Below are positions 21,066 to 32,555 of a stretch of 64,000 nt of DNA, one piece after another. The stretch is from NCBI GenBank assembly GCA_018340375.1, contig JAFFJZ010000006.1, positions 12,852,001 to 12,916,000 on the forward strand, in the 5' to 3' direction. The translations under genes and the position numbers were made by a program. This stretch comes from Gonatopus flavifemur (Eukaryota; Arthropoda; Insecta; Hymenoptera; Dryinidae). Under the pieces are notes generated by a model, which worked only from the letters and a program-made list of their open reading frames with translations, was not told the DNA's origin and did no database searches. Within the stretch, counting starts at the first letter, position 1. Every line of letters starts with the position of its first letter.

Positions 21066-21548
21066 TAAACTGTGAACTTTTCGATTTAAAGTCTTGAAAC
21101 GCTTCCTTGTTCCAGACGGGAACGAAATAAAATTCGCAGTGCTACCGCAATGTGATTTTGGTACATACCTTCTGTTGGAGCGGCAAATTGTCCGCAGTCA
21201 CAGTCATCTTCTTAGCTAAGACAACGATTTTTCAGTTCCAGCAGCAAAAAATGTAGACTTCTCCAGGATGGATAACTGAAGCAGCAATTTTTTAGCTAGA
21301 CTAACATAATTTCCAATATTATAGATAAAGTAATACGTATACGGAGAGAAAAATACAGTTGAAATTACTGTGGTAACCCACTATCCACGGACCAGATTGG
21401 AATTGACAAGAAAAATTATGGAATTTTCACCTCATTCTAGAAAAACTCATGGTAATTTATAATGATGTCCAGTGCAATATTTCTTGAATAGGAAATTCTC
21501 CTAAAAATCCATGAATTCCTGAATTTCATTTTACTTTGTGGAAACATA

Positions 21549-21820
21549 CTCTCTAAATTTGGGAGAGTGAAAAATCGCACGTTTCACTCCACTAAGTGTC
21601 AGAAGTGAGCCTGTCCGCTTCGAGTGGAATTTTCACTCGTTTCCAGTGACCTCTCACTCTTTTAGAGTGAAAAATTCACTTTAGCATCGGAGTGGTTGTG
21701 AGTTTCTAGCCTCAAACCTTAGAATATCACTTTAAAAGAGTGGAAATTTCACTCGAAAATTCGACTGGCTCACTTCTGGCTGGCTAAAGAGTGAAATCTC
21801 ACTCCAAAGATTTTAGAGAG
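21549..21820. mobile_element. GAGTGAAA/TTTCACTC-word element, TA target duplication
   Basis: Ends CTCTCTAAATTTGGGAGAGT and, inverted, CTCTCTAAAATCTTTGGAGT; TA flanks both. The interior is mostly GAGTGAAA and TTTCACTC words. Confidence 0.75.
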
Positions 21821-21836
21821 TACATTTTCATGGGAA

Positions 21837-22083
21837 CCCAGATAGAAAAGCATGCTCTGAATGTTTTGTAACATAACGTGCCATAAACATACTATCATGA
21901 ACTCCGCTCAGCTTGCAATGGTGCATAGAATGTAAACATTATGTTTCAATTATGGTGCCATCACCTCGTTTTGCTACCAATAACAATGCTTTATGCGGAA
22001 ACACCTTGGCGCCATGATGCGAACATTACTTGGCGTGCATGTCACCATTATGATGGCATTATGGAGACATTTTTCTATCTGGG
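21837..22083. mobile_element. CCCAGATAGAAAA element, AA target duplication
   Basis: Left CCCAGATAGAAAAGCATG, right CATTTTTCTATCTGGG; AA outside both. The interior repeats ATTATGG/CCATAAT-like words. Confidence 0.7.
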
Positions 22084-22329
22084 AATCAAAACTTGGTCTG
22101 CCGTTGATATGGAGCAGAGTGAAAAATGTTGTATTCTACATAAAAAATCGACAGATTATTCTCTCCGAGTAGCCAACAAGATTGCTATGATGGCAAATAA
22201 TTAAATAATTTACTGTGACAGCAAAGAATTTGCAGCTCCAGCAAAAGAGATCAAGCTAAATCAGATTTCGCTGGCAAATAAATTCCTTTTTTCTCCACGT
22301 GAAGGTATTATTTTCCACTCAAAGTTACT

Positions 22330-22735
22330 GTGTTGAACTATTCACAAGGAAAAAAATTTGCTGAAACAGCAAATCGAGGTGTTTTATACAATATAGCGAA
22401 TGTTTTTGCTAACGTAGCTGAAAATTCGCTGCCACGGTAACTGGATTGCTGAGAGAGCAACGTGATTAATTAAAGCAGTAAATTCTTCGCTGGATTAGCA
22501 AAACTTTCATAATACATACAGAGCAGCAAACAAATTTCGCTGGAGGAGCAAACATTCCCTGCTACCACAGCCAAAAAAAACGCTGTCATAACGAACCACA
22601 TTGCTGTGATAGCGAATAATTCGCTGTTACAGCGAAACATTTTCTACTCCGGTAAGAGGAACCGAGCAACATCAGATTCTGCCATCACAACGAATTTCTT
22701 TTTCCTCTGTGTGTTTTCACACGCGTTCCAAAAAG
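22330..22735. repeat. GCTGTGACAGC-word element, partly decayed
   Basis: Words GCTGAAACAGCAAATCGAGG, GCTGTGATAGCGAATAATTC and GCTACCACAGCC are present. The left end AAGGAAAAAAATTTGCTG and the right end TTCTTTTTCCTCTGTG are poorly preserved. Confidence 0.5.
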
Positions 22736-22741
22736 TGTATA

Positions 22742-23018
22742 CACGGAAAGAAAAGAGTTATCAATACATGAATAACATTTATCAAGATTTAGAAGAATGA
22801 CTGTCAGTTTAGGGGAAAACAGCACCGCTGAAAAATCTTTGCAGTAAGGTTATCAAAAATTCGTAGTGAAAATACTAAACGTTGATGGTTTTCTTGTTAT
22901 TGTTTACAGTGAATTCATCAACTTTTGATGAATTTACTACAAAAATTCTTCAGCGATACTCTTTTTCCCTAAATTGTCAGTTACTTTTCTGAATAATCAT
23001 AACCTCTGTCTTTCCGGG
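22742..23018. mobile_element. CACGGAAAG element, TA target, with a nested hairpin
   Basis: Left CACGGAAAGAAAAGAGTTAT, right inverse CCCGGAAAGACAGAGGTTAT; TA on both sides. Inside, 22801-22980 is a second inverted pair (CTGTCAGTTTAGGGGAAAA and TTTTTCCCTAAATTGTCAG). Confidence 0.6.
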
Positions 23019-23114
23019 TAGGATTTCATATCATTTTCATGGTCTAGAGCAAGCAGAAAATTTATACGGAACTGGACCTCGAATTGTGAAATTTCCGACC
23101 TACAGTCTCGGAAC

Positions 23115-23360
23115 ACTTCGTTGTTCTATACGGAGGAGAAACAAAACTCGGTGCAGGAGCTGTTAGGAAAGTTTTCCTCGTCCTTGCCAAATTTCTTCAT
23201 CCTTTTCCCCATATTTTCCTAAAAACATGGAAGAAACTATGGGAATTTGGCAAGTTTATGGAAATGAACAGGAAAAACTTTTCTACGGGAGTAGCCAATT
23301 TTTTCTTGTAACAGCCGTCTTGTTGGCGACAAAAGCGCTTTTTTAGCTGTAGCAGCGAAG
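23115..23360. repeat. GCTGTGACAGC-word remnant
   Basis: TACGGAGGAGAAACAAAACTC at the left and TTTAGCTGTAGCAGCGAAG at the right carry the family words. A small TTTCCT/AGGAAA hairpin sits at about 23165-23290. The remnant is cut at 23360 by the CATGGG element. Confidence 0.45.
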
Positions 23361-24028
23361 CCCTACTGTAAATTCCCAGTTGGTTCGCATGCGACATTTC
23401 CCCATGCGAATTTGGGACTGGATTTATTTCGCATCAAACCCCCATGTGAAATGAACCCAGTCCCAAACTTGCATAGGTCACCCGTGGGAAAATTTCGCAT
23501 GGGAAAACACCCATGTGGAAGATAGCGCATGGGTTCCTATGGGAAAATGTCGCATGGGAAAAAACCCATGTGGATATGTCACATGGGTCACCCGTGCGAT
23601 TATGTCGCACGAGAAATTTCGCATGTGAATTTGGGACTGGGTTCATTTCGCATGTTATTCACATAGAAACTTGTCACATGGGCAGATGCCCATGAGAACA
23701 TATCGCATGAGTCACCCACGCAATACCCATGGGTGAATGTCACATGGGTTACCCATGTGAATGTAGCACGAGTTGCCCATGGCAAAATGTCGCACGGGTT
23801 ACCCATGGGAAAATGTCACATGGGTTATCCCTGGGAGAATGTCGCATGGATTCCCCGTGGGAAAGTGTCGCATGGGTTACCCATGGGAAAGTGCTGTTTA
23901 GGGAAATATTGTTGACTTGCTTTGCTTGTGAAACCCATGCGACACATAGGACACCCATGCGAATTTGGGAATTCCCATGTGAAACCCATGCGGAACCCAT
24001 GCGAACTAACTGAGAATTTACAGTAGGG
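23361..24028. mobile_element. CATGGG-word element
   Basis: Ends CCCTACTGTAAATTCCCAGT and, inverted, CCCTACTGTAAATTCTCAGT, about 30 bases well matched; flanks are AG and GG. The whole interior is a dense array of (T/C)CGCATGGG / CCCATGCGA words with a few TTTGGGACTGG blocks. Several open frames on both strands arise from this array and are not genes. Confidence 0.8.
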
Positions 24029-24094
24029 GGTGTAAACTCCTTTAGCAAATTCATTTCCTATTCTATGCATAATACCGAAATCATTCTAATACAT

Positions 24095-24488
24095 CCCGTA
24101 CAGCACAACCACCGATCTTCCACCTAGAATTTCGGTGGACTGGAGCAGACTGGAGGTGGAGAAATGGGAGCCGTGGAAATGAGGGGGAAGCAGGGGAGAT
24201 TCTCCGTTGAGGCAACGGAAAGCCGACGGAGAAATGTCCGCCTCCTATATTTTCAATGAAATTCATGTTGGTGGATCAATACATTCAGTTTTAGTTATGT
24301 AAATGCCCCAATATGAATTGTATCGAAAATACCGGGGGCGGACATTTCTCCGTTACCTCTCCGTTATCTCAACGGAGACTCTCCCTTATTTCTCCCTTAT
24401 TTCCACGGCTCCCATTTCTCCACCTTTCCTTCTCCACATCCAGTCCACCGAAGTCCTAGGTGGAGGATCGGTGGTTGTGCTGTACGGG
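24095..24488. mobile_element. CCCGTACAGCACAACC hairpin element, AT target duplication
   Basis: Arms of about 150 bases: CCCGTACAGCACAACCACCG at the left and the inverse at the right, both containing TTCGGTGGACT, GAAATGGGAGCCGTGGAAAT and CTCCGTTGA. AT lies on both sides. A sister copy is at 46881-47261. Confidence 0.85.
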
Positions 24489-24493
24489 ATATA

Positions 24494-24826
24494 ATTGATA
24501 CGCTAACAGCAAAAGTGGCACCCAAATTGTTGTTTGAGAGCAGGAATGGAACGTCAAAAGTTCCGAACAAAAGCGATACACCTATAATTCGGAACAAAAG
24601 AGCAACCACAGGAATCTCCGGGCAAGAACGAACCAACGCACAACCCAATTTTGTATTTATGCACTGGTTTGTTCTTGCTCGAGGTTTCATTTTCGCCCGG
24701 AGATTTCTGTGTTTGCTCTTTTTTGTTCCGAATTATAGGTGCATTCCATTCTTTCTCTCGAAAGTTCCTGTCCTGTTTTTGCTTGACAAGGAATTTGGAG
24801 CCACTTTTGCTCTCAGCATATCAATT
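24494..24826. mobile_element. Long-TIR hairpin element, TTGATACGCTAACAGC ends
   Basis: TTGATACGCTAACAGCAAAA at the left is inverted at the right as TTTTGCTCTCAGCATATCAA; the arms stay similar for about 150 bases (CGGAACAAAAGAGCA, TCTCCGGGC). It lies immediately beside the preceding element. Open frames within it are arm artefacts. Confidence 0.75.
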
Positions 24827-24839
24827 GATACAAATTACA

Positions 24840-27800
24840 ATACATAATTCCTCCGTGTGAAATGTTCAATTTGAAGGTCCCCCTGCACTCATAAAAATGA
24901 TTTTCTTATCATAAGACGGCAGCCATCACAAACACAGTCCGTTTCTCTGGTGAAACGAACCCGTTTCGCCATTAGAATTGGCCGTCTCGATATAATAACC
25001 GTGCAGTTTTAGAAAACAGACGAAAATTGTATAATTTTGAAATTAATTCCATCTTCTCACAAGACAGTATCCATCTCACAATAAAAACAAATGTCTCTAA
25101 TCCACTCCCAAGTAAGTAATTTTGAGTATTTTTCCGCTTCTTATCAGTAGAAGAGAGTCCATCTTGTCATTAGACATTATTTGTCTTGTCCTTCTTCTGT
25201 TAGTAAAATAAGTTCATTTCTCAAATTTTTTTCCAAATCGATCCACTTCGACTTTTCCAACTAACGGGAGAACAAGCATTGAATTTGATGAATGTGAAAT
25301 CAGATGGAAAGAAGTTGTTTGCTTCCTAAAACTTCTCTTTCGTAACATTTGGCATTGGATTCCGAAGTACGAAAGAAATATGAAAAAGGTGTGAATTCTA
25401 TATTCTGAAAAATTTATCTCTGTCGCTTCATCCGAGTATAAAAATTCTGAATTACATTCCTATTTTATGTCTTTCGCGAAACTTTTCTATCCTCCATATT
25501 GAATCATTTATAAATCATATAGAATTTTGAAAATTTTCGCCCACGGTTTAGATTTTTTTTCTTCACGACAGAATAATATGAAATGAAGAGAAGAGAGAAA
25601 AAAGACACGATTTGAATATTATTGTATACAAATATCCCTCAGATCGACACACGAGGATGCCTTGAGAATTCAATTCCCCGTTCTGGAGTTTGAACATCAG
25701 CCAATTACACATGATGTATAGGGGTTAGCTGTTTGCCGAAACGTATGTATATTTTTGTCATCTTCTCCACATTTGAATTTGAATACCGTATACGTATATT
25801 CGGCTTACCGATTTCCTCAATTTATTCCCGGGAGTTGCCTTGGGAGCTGTTTTAACGTGGTGGATGATTTGAATTTTGGAAGGAAAAATTGCACAACGAC
25901 TGTGGGTGTCAGGTATGTACTTTCGTAAGTCGGATGATTGATATACATCACGTGAAGGGTATTATGATGAATTGTCTTCCTGTCCCTGCAATCGAATATA
26001 GGAGGACGAACAATGATACATCTTCAGACGGGAAACGAAGCGTAGTTTTTCATCGTCGAACGAAATGAATGAATGAACGAACGATTATCATTTCCATGAG
26101 CTATTGTTCTCCGCGAGTTGCGTGTGAAAAATGTTATTGGGGCATAGATTCGATGATCGATTCGATTCCAATAACGTCGCAAAAGATCCAAGACAATGGC
26201 GAATCATATTTCTTAATTGATAAAAAATGTTTTCAATGCATATTCATTCATCTATTTCATACCGCACCCACTTTCTCGATGCAACAAAGCGCATACATAC
26301 ATACATACATGTATACGTCTTGATATGGTTTTATGGAGTAGAATTTTGATGTAATTTGAATCATTACTTTGTAAATTACAGCCTATCCGTATCGCGTACC
26401 TCGGCCCTGGTGTTTATTGTCACCGAAGGAGGGAGATTTTCATAGAAATGTTCTGCAGAAGCGGTATCGAGGGTTCGTAGAAGCACGTCCACCTATAACT
26501 CGCAGCCGAGCTTTAGATGCTAAACAGACTCCCATCCATTTCTTTGTTTCCCCATTCTGCGCTCAAAAGTACAAGGTACACTTTGAGTGAATAATGCAAA
26601 TAGGGAAGAAGAAACGAGGAAGTTGACGAACGTCAATGAACCTGGAGGCTTTTTAATTATAACGTCCATCGAGCATCAAGGCCAGTCGAGCTCGTAGTTT
26701 GCGATGAATGACGATGAATTTTCCAATACTTTTCATCATCGTTGCGGGATTATAATGAGCAGAGTTATAACTCATGTTCGAAGAAGAAGAAGAAGAGAGT
26801 CGCTCCCTCGAATGCAAATTAACGTCGCTACATCCTGGAAAAACAAACTCTATAGATTTAATGCATTATCGTTCATGTATTAGATAAATAATTGCATCAC
26901 GTAGAATCGGATATATCGTTGCGATAGAACGAATGACCAAAAGAAAACCTAATCAGCAGCGAAAGTGGATCCCGATGTCACAGGGAATACGTTATTAAGG
27001 CGGTGTATCGTTTGATTCTACATATGATATATTCTCTGTGAGTATAGCAGTGACCTGAAAGTATAGCCTTGCCTTCGGCTACAGAGCCATCCGATCTTTC
27101 CATCCCAAATCGTTGTCGTCTGCAAACAGACAGTTCAATTTCCCATGCAAATATTACATATATGATGCGGCGTATTGAATCAACTACCTTTTCTTCAATA
27201 AACTTTTCATACGCTCCACTCTATTCGGATCGTAGTTTGCGTTGCTATGATTTGTTTCTTTAAAAAGTCCGAAAAATATTTTTCATTCCGAGAGACACCG
27301 TGAGTGCCGTCGTGGAGAACTGTTTTCGCTTCGCTATGCTTATGAAAAACACACCTGCTCGAAAGAGAGAACCGAGAGTCCGATAATCAATTTAGTACCT
27401 ACATTTATATACGAATTATATAGATAATATCGCTTGCCGCTTCGACGATTTCGATGATTCCGGAAAGAAGGCGTGGGAGGCGAAAAAGTTTGGATAAATG
27501 TGAATCCGATGAGACCAGGTTCGTGTATATGCGTCGACTAATGCACAGTCTGAAGAATATCTAATTATCTAACACGTGACTTAACACGTGCACGTACGAT
27601 GCCCCCGCCGTTATTTTCTGATTCATTTACCGACAGCGCCTAAACTTGTACAAAGAAATCGCAGGATGGGGATGTACACTTATCGATCCCTTCTGTCCTC
27701 CTCTCTTGTCCGCTGACACGCAGTTTGATACTGTGTGAAGTTTACTAGTAACTCCCAGTGTGAAACGTATGCGGTTATTAAAGTTGTGGGGCCGCGTGTG

Positions 27801-28270
27801 TCCACGTGTGCTTACGTATACCTGGCATGTAAACTTCCACACGGCATTTATTTATCGTGATAATCATAGAGGTACAGGATCTCATTGTTCAACAGTTAAT
27901 GTAGGATGTGGGATAACGTTTAAGTGGAAAAGTGAAATGGAATCAATTTATTCTTCGAAATGAAAGAATGATATGAGTAATGAGAGGAACCAGCGTGTTG
28001 AGTGACAGGATACTTCAGTCCGTTCACATGTCGATGTGAATATTCATTTCACGTTTTGTTCGATTCATTATTATTGCGTTTCGTTCGTCTTTCAAAGGTT
28101 TGTACGTACACGTGCATATTAATTAGTCTACATTTAGTTCCATGGATCGAATGTGCGTGATGAAATAATCGTCATGCTTTATTGTTATTAATTATTAATT
28201 ATTCGAATTCTTCTGCCCGTCGGTCCCTGTTTCAAACGAATCGGAGAGGTGAATATGACAAATTTTCTTG
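24840..28270. other. Largely element-free island, no recognised gene
   Basis: A possible element left end (CACTCATAAAAATGATTTTC) lies near 24888; beyond about 25250 I see no inverted repeats. A short CATA tetranucleotide run is at about 26292-26310 and GAA runs near 26780. No exon-like frame with family motifs was recognised. Confidence 0.4.
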
Positions 28271-28274
28271 ATTG

Positions 28275-28400
28275 TGGAATATTCAAGGTATTCACGTGCC
28301 GATCATCGTATGCTTTGTTGCGACCTGCGATTTTCATCGACTTTGACAACGTTCGAAAAGCATAAAAGACTTCATTTAGCTAAACGGGACAAAAAAATCG
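28275..28400 (+). pseudogene. LINE endonuclease C-terminal fragment
   Basis: The frame reads YSRADHRMLCCDLRFSSTL followed by a basic tail. This matches the end of the apurinic-type endonuclease domain of non-LTR retrotransposons (S-D-H-R-(L/M)-(L/V)-x-x-x-(L/I)-x-F). Only about 40 codons are recognisable, and the fragment is cut a little downstream by the 28436-28709 element. It could derive from the same LINE group as 32556-34299, but the two do not overlap. Confidence 0.5.
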
Positions 28401-28435
28401 TTGTGGAGCCGCGATGGAGACATTTAAAACATCCT

Positions 28436-28709
28436 CCCACTGAGCATTTCTGTTAGAACCTTGTATTAATATTGCAGCGATATTGATGCGATCTTGAAAG
28501 TACCTGTCATGAGAATTACAACAATAATATTACAGAATTCAATTACAAGTGAATTACAGCGATGTTACGTTGTCAAGTGATATTCCAACGATATTTTTGT
28601 GAGTTACTTTTGTAATATTGCATTTGTAAATTGAAAAACAGGTATTTCCAAGATCGCATCAATATTGCTACAATATTAATACGAGGTTCTAACGGAAATG
28701 CTCAGTGGG
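28436..28709. mobile_element. CCCACTGAGCATTTC hairpin element, CT target duplication
   Basis: Arms of about 65 bases beginning CCCACTGAGCATTTCTGTTA and ending with the inverse; CT lies directly outside both. The interior repeats AATATTG(C)AGCGATATTG-like words. Confidence 0.8.
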
Positions 28710-28711
28710 CT

Positions 28712-29126
28712 GTCCATAGAACATTGAAAAACGAACAAAATTTTACTACTATAGTTTTTAAATAACTAAGCAATAATTACAAATTTTAACCCTCATATAC
28801 CTCCAAGAAGGTCTAAACGGAACAACAGGTCTTAGGATATCTGATGTTCTGTTTATAGGGATGAAGAGAGACGATTTGAGGCCAAAACAGGGATGAAGTT
28901 CAAGAACCATGGTACATTTTTGATAATGGAAAAAGCTCCATTTAGTTGATTGCAACGCACAACAAGAGATTAACGAAAACATGGAAAAATACGTGGGGTA
29001 ACTGAGGGTTAAATATATAGCAATGAAGTTCACTGCTAGGATTTGGCTCTGAATATAAATTCAAAGCTCAAAACACATTCCTCAACATGTGGAAATGAGT
29101 TCAAAAATTTTTGACATTTTTAGGTC
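28712..29126. other. Unassigned sequence before the duplicated block
   Basis: No gene or element boundary recognised. A minus-strand open frame of 91 codons shows no family motif. Confidence 0.3.
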
Positions 29127-29259
29127 AATATATTTATAATCGTTTGCATAATTTCAAGCAATCATTTGCAGTTCCAATTTCATATTCAAAGCTCAATTCA
29201 AGTAATTCACTTCATCATTGTGGATTTAGAATTTGTATTTATTGTTCAGTTGATCAGAA

Positions 29260-29629
29260 CACGGAGAGAAAAAATTTGCTGACGCAGCAAGTCGAGGTAT
29301 TCTATATAGAATAGCAAAATGTTTTGTTGACCTAGCTAAAAATTTGCTATAACAGCAAACGTGTTAGCTACGACAGCAATTTTGTAGCTGTGGCAGCAAA
29401 AAATGTTTGCTCCGCCAGCAAATTTTCAGTATTATATACAGAATGAAAAACCAATTTTGCTGGGATAGCAAACATTTTTTGCTGCTACAGCTAAAAATTC
29501 GCTGTCGCAGCTAACAAGATTGCTGGAACAGCAAATGGTTTGCTGTCACAGCAAAAAATTGGCTGCTCTGGCAACAGGAACCCAGCAAGAGTAGATTTCG
29601 CTGCGACAGCGAATCCCTTTTTTTCCGTG
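29260..29629. mobile_element. Well-preserved GCTGTGACAGC-word element, AA target duplication
   Basis: Left CACGGAGAGAAAAAATTTGC, right TCCCTTTTTTTCCGTG; AA on both sides. The interior is almost entirely GCT(G/A)NNACAGC(A/T)AA words in alternating orientation. The copy-B twin is at 34433-34802. Confidence 0.8.
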
Positions 29630-29710
29630 AAATTACGTAGGAAAATTTTGTCCATTTCTTGAAAAACTCCATGGCCTTTAAAAATTAAAAAAAATTTCCT
29701 TAATCGTCAC

Positions 29711-30225
29711 ACGGAGGAAGAACGAATTCGTTATTTTGTAGGGTCCCTTTTTCTGGAGCAGCACATTTTTTTTACTGTAGAAACAAACTGTTCGTTATCA
29801 CAGCAATGTTGTTAGATACGACAGCCATTTTTTAGCGGTGGCAGTAAAAAATGTTTGTTCCTTCAGTAAATTTTCAGTATTATTTTGTATTCGTATTTTG
29901 TTGAAGGAATCAACAATTCCTGTTGCCACAGTCAAAAAGTCGCTGCCATAGCTAAGAAGCTTGCTGTGACGGTGAATACATTGCTATCACAGCAAAAAAA
30001 TTGCTGTTCCAGCAAAAAGTACCGAGCGAAATCAGATTTCGCCATTACAACTAACGTTTTCTCACCGTTTGAAGCAGTGAATGCTGGACTCACAGAATTT
30101 AGGGTATTATATGCAGAATAGCAAACAAATCTGACAGGACTGCTGTAATAGCAAGTAGTTTGCTATCACAGCAGAAGAGCAAAATTAGACTTTGCTGTCA
30201 CAGCAAATTCCGTTTTTCTCCATAT
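29711..30225. mobile_element. GCTGTGACAGC-word element
   Basis: Left CACACGGAGGAAGAACGAAT, right TTCCGTTTTTCTCCATA. Family words run throughout, including TATCACAGC three times. The twin lies at 34884-35398 in copy B. Confidence 0.65.
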
Positions 30226-30546
30226 AATATTATGATTTCTCAACTCAAGGTTGCTGTTCACAGCTATTCACATTCTATCCACGGAGAAGAAAGAACAGCA
30301 AATCAACACTGAGGATCCAATTTCTTAGATTCGAAGAAAATTTCTTTGCCCTCATTCTGATAAATCTTGTTTTCAACGAAAAGATTATTCATTGGAATGG
30401 AAGAATTTAGGAAAGAATATATTTTTGTTTGAATTTGCAAATCCTTCCTTTGAGTTTGATGAAACTTTTCCCCATTGGACTGAATTTTCGTCCATCGAAA
30501 AAAAGATTTATTAGAATGAGGGCGAAGAAAATTCTCTTACAATCTA

Positions 30547-31076
30547 CACTGTAAAAAATGCGGTGTCAAAACAGCGTCAGAATGAAAACTGAATCAACGC
30601 TACACGAGTTCTATATATGTCCACCCCGAAATCGGTGTCAAAATAACACCAAACACTGTTAGAATAACACTTTACGGTGTGAAAATGACACCATGTGGTG
30701 TGAAAAGAACACTTTTTGGTGTGAACTTTTTCTACACGGAGAAAAAGGAATTCGCTGTGGCAGCGAAATCTACTTTTGCTGGGTTCCTTTTGCCAGGGCA
30801 GCAAATTTTTTGCTGTGACAGCAAACTATTCGCTGTTTCAGCAATCTTGTTAGCTGCGACAGCGAATTTTTAGCTGTGGCAGCAAAAAATTTGCTGGCGG
30901 AGCAAACATTTTTTGCTGCCACAGCTAAAAAATTGCTGTCGTAGCTAACACGATTGCTGTTATAGCAAATTTTTAGCTAGGTCAGCAAAGAAATTTGCTA
31001 TTCTATATATAATACCTCGATTTGCTGCGTCAGCAAATCTTTTCTCTCCGTGTAACACCGCCAATTTTTTACAGTG
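30547..31076. mobile_element. CACTGTAAAAAATG element, TA target, GGTGT/ACACC words
   Basis: Left CACTGTAAAAAATGCGGTGT, right ACACCGCCAATTTTTTACAGTG (as its inverse); TA outside both. The interior words are AACACC and GGTGT(C/G)AAAA. It contains 30735-31052. The copy-B twin is at about 35752-36281. Confidence 0.85.
30735..31052. mobile_element. Type copy of the GCTGTGACAGC-word element, TA target duplication
   Basis: Left CACGGAGAAAAAGGAATTCG, right ATCTTTTCTCTCCGTG; TA outside both (30733-30734, 31053-31054). At 318 bases it is the best-preserved copy: about a dozen GCTGNNNCAGC palindromes. The twin is at 35940-36257. Confidence 0.85.
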
Positions 31077-31594
31077 TACTGAGAAATTGGGTCCTCAATA
31101 GAGGTGATGTATACAGAGCAGCAAATTTTCTTGCTAACCTAACTACAAATTTTCCACCACGGCTAATTGGATTGCTGAGAGAGCATCATGATTAACTGAG
31201 GCAGCGAATTTTATGCTGGATCAGTAAAATTTTGAATATCACATACAGAATAACGGACACTTTTTGCTGGAGGAGCCAACATTTTCTGCTATCGTAACAA
31301 AGAAGACTGCTATGATAGCAAATAGTTTGCCGGCACAGCAAAAAATTCGCTGCTCCAGCAAAAGGGACCCAGCTACATCGAACTCCTTCATTACGACGGA
31401 TTTATTCCTTCAGCGTGTGTTTTTAAAAGCGCATGAACAAGTGTACAGCATTTTACATCATCCTCATGGTCTAGAACTGGAGGGAAATTGTGGAGTTTAA
31501 TGGAATGGGGCTTTGAATGAGCTGATTTCCATTTTTCATCCAGGATATCACGTTGAAAATTGTGAAACCTTCGATTCAAAGTCTTGAAATGCTT

Positions 31595-31897
31595 CGTTCT
31601 CCCATATGAAGAAGGAGGAAAGCATTCTCTGTGATACCGCGATATGATGCTGCTAGAGACCTCCCGCTGGTGCAGAAGATTTTTCGCTGTGACACCCATC
31701 TTGTTAGCTACAACAGCAATTTTTCACATGTCGCAGCGAAGAATGTAGACTTCTGCAGCAAATTTATTCGCTATTCTATATAAAGCATCGAAAAAATTTC
31801 CCCCTCAACAATCCAATTAGCTGTGGCAACAAATTTTTACCTACCTTAGCAAAAAAATTTGCTATTTTATGCATATATAATTTTTCCTCCGTTTGAA
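31595..31897. repeat. GCTGTGACAGC-word remnant
   Basis: Family words from CTCTGTGATACCGCGATATG to GCTATTTTATGCATATATAA, ending TTTTTCCTCCGTTTG. The twin in copy B is near 36800-37100. Confidence 0.5.
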
Positions 31898-32137
31898 ATG
31901 CTCGATTTAAGGGGTTATATAAAGTTGAGACGCGCAAAAAAGCGATTTTTCAAGAATTTTTCCTGGAAAGACAGTTGAATTGAATAATGTAAACCTTTAT
32001 ACACATATTGAGATAACTTCTTACTGTATTTTACCATTTTTTATTCGGAGAAATAATCATTTTGAGAGCTGTTATAGCTGATCTCCAGGAGCTCCTCTAA
32101 AAAAAAGCGCTTCGTGGTGACCATGATATCTCGGGAC

Positions 32138-32555
32138 TAGTGTTTCGGACGAGACCGAGACTAGTCTCGGTATCAACCCCGAGAACGAGACGAGACGAAC
32201 AACTACTTTTTGAGATAGAGACGATACCGAGACGTATGAAATGCATTGTCGAAACCGAGAATAGCGAGAATTTCAACTCTAGACCGAGACGATACTGATT
32301 TCGTCAAGACAAAAGCGAGACCGAGACAAGATTATAAATCCCGAGACCAAATCCACGGAGAAAAATATGTATGGTAGAACTAGCGATATAAGAATTGTTC
32401 ACATTTTATTGCTGGTTATGCAATAATTTGTTGTTCGTACAGCAACAGCACATTGCTTCGTTAACAAGAATTGTATTGCTGAAAACCACTTGTTAAAATG
32501 ACGATATAAGTTGTCATTCCAACTCACAATAAACATTGTTGATCTGATAAAACAA
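32138..32555. mobile_element. hAT-like CGAGAC-word element, left part, cut by the LINE
   Basis: Starts TAGTGTTTCGGACGAGACCG after the octamer CTCGGGAC (32130-32137). The interior is CGAGAC/GTCTCG words. It stops at 32555 where the LINE begins; the intact counterpart is at 37342-38632. Confidence 0.65.

Larger units (their letters stand above)
21105..22320. repeat. GCTGTGACAGC-word remnant, split by younger elements
   Basis: Family words at 21117-21330 and 22120-22310; the elements at 21549-21820 and 21837-22083 lie between them. Confidence 0.45.
30309..31098. mobile_element. TGAGGAYCCAATTTCT element, host of two nested elements
   Basis: CTGAGGATCCAATTTCTTAG at the left and, inverted, TTGAGGACCCAATTTCTCAG at the right. 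It sits inside older GCTGTGACAGC-word sequence (30277-31415) and contains 30547-31076. Confidence 0.6.
29127..32555. repeat. 3.4-kb duplicated block, copy A
   Basis: Matches 34300-37742 in the same orientation from AATATATTTATAATCG to GATCTGATAAAACAA. By eye the two differ at a few positions per hundred at most, with one insertion of about 32 bases in copy B near 35570-35605. The match stops exactly where the LINE begins. The contents are nested small elements listed separately. Confidence 0.9.

Noticed and set aside
23434..24070. Several open frames of 60-101 codons on both strands as genes
   Set aside because: They are produced by the CATGGG word array, occur on both strands and end at the element's borders.
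24303..24860. Overlapping open frames of about 100 codons as a gene
   Set aside because: They read the arms of two hairpin elements, and mirrored frames appear in the opposite arms and at 46832-47099.
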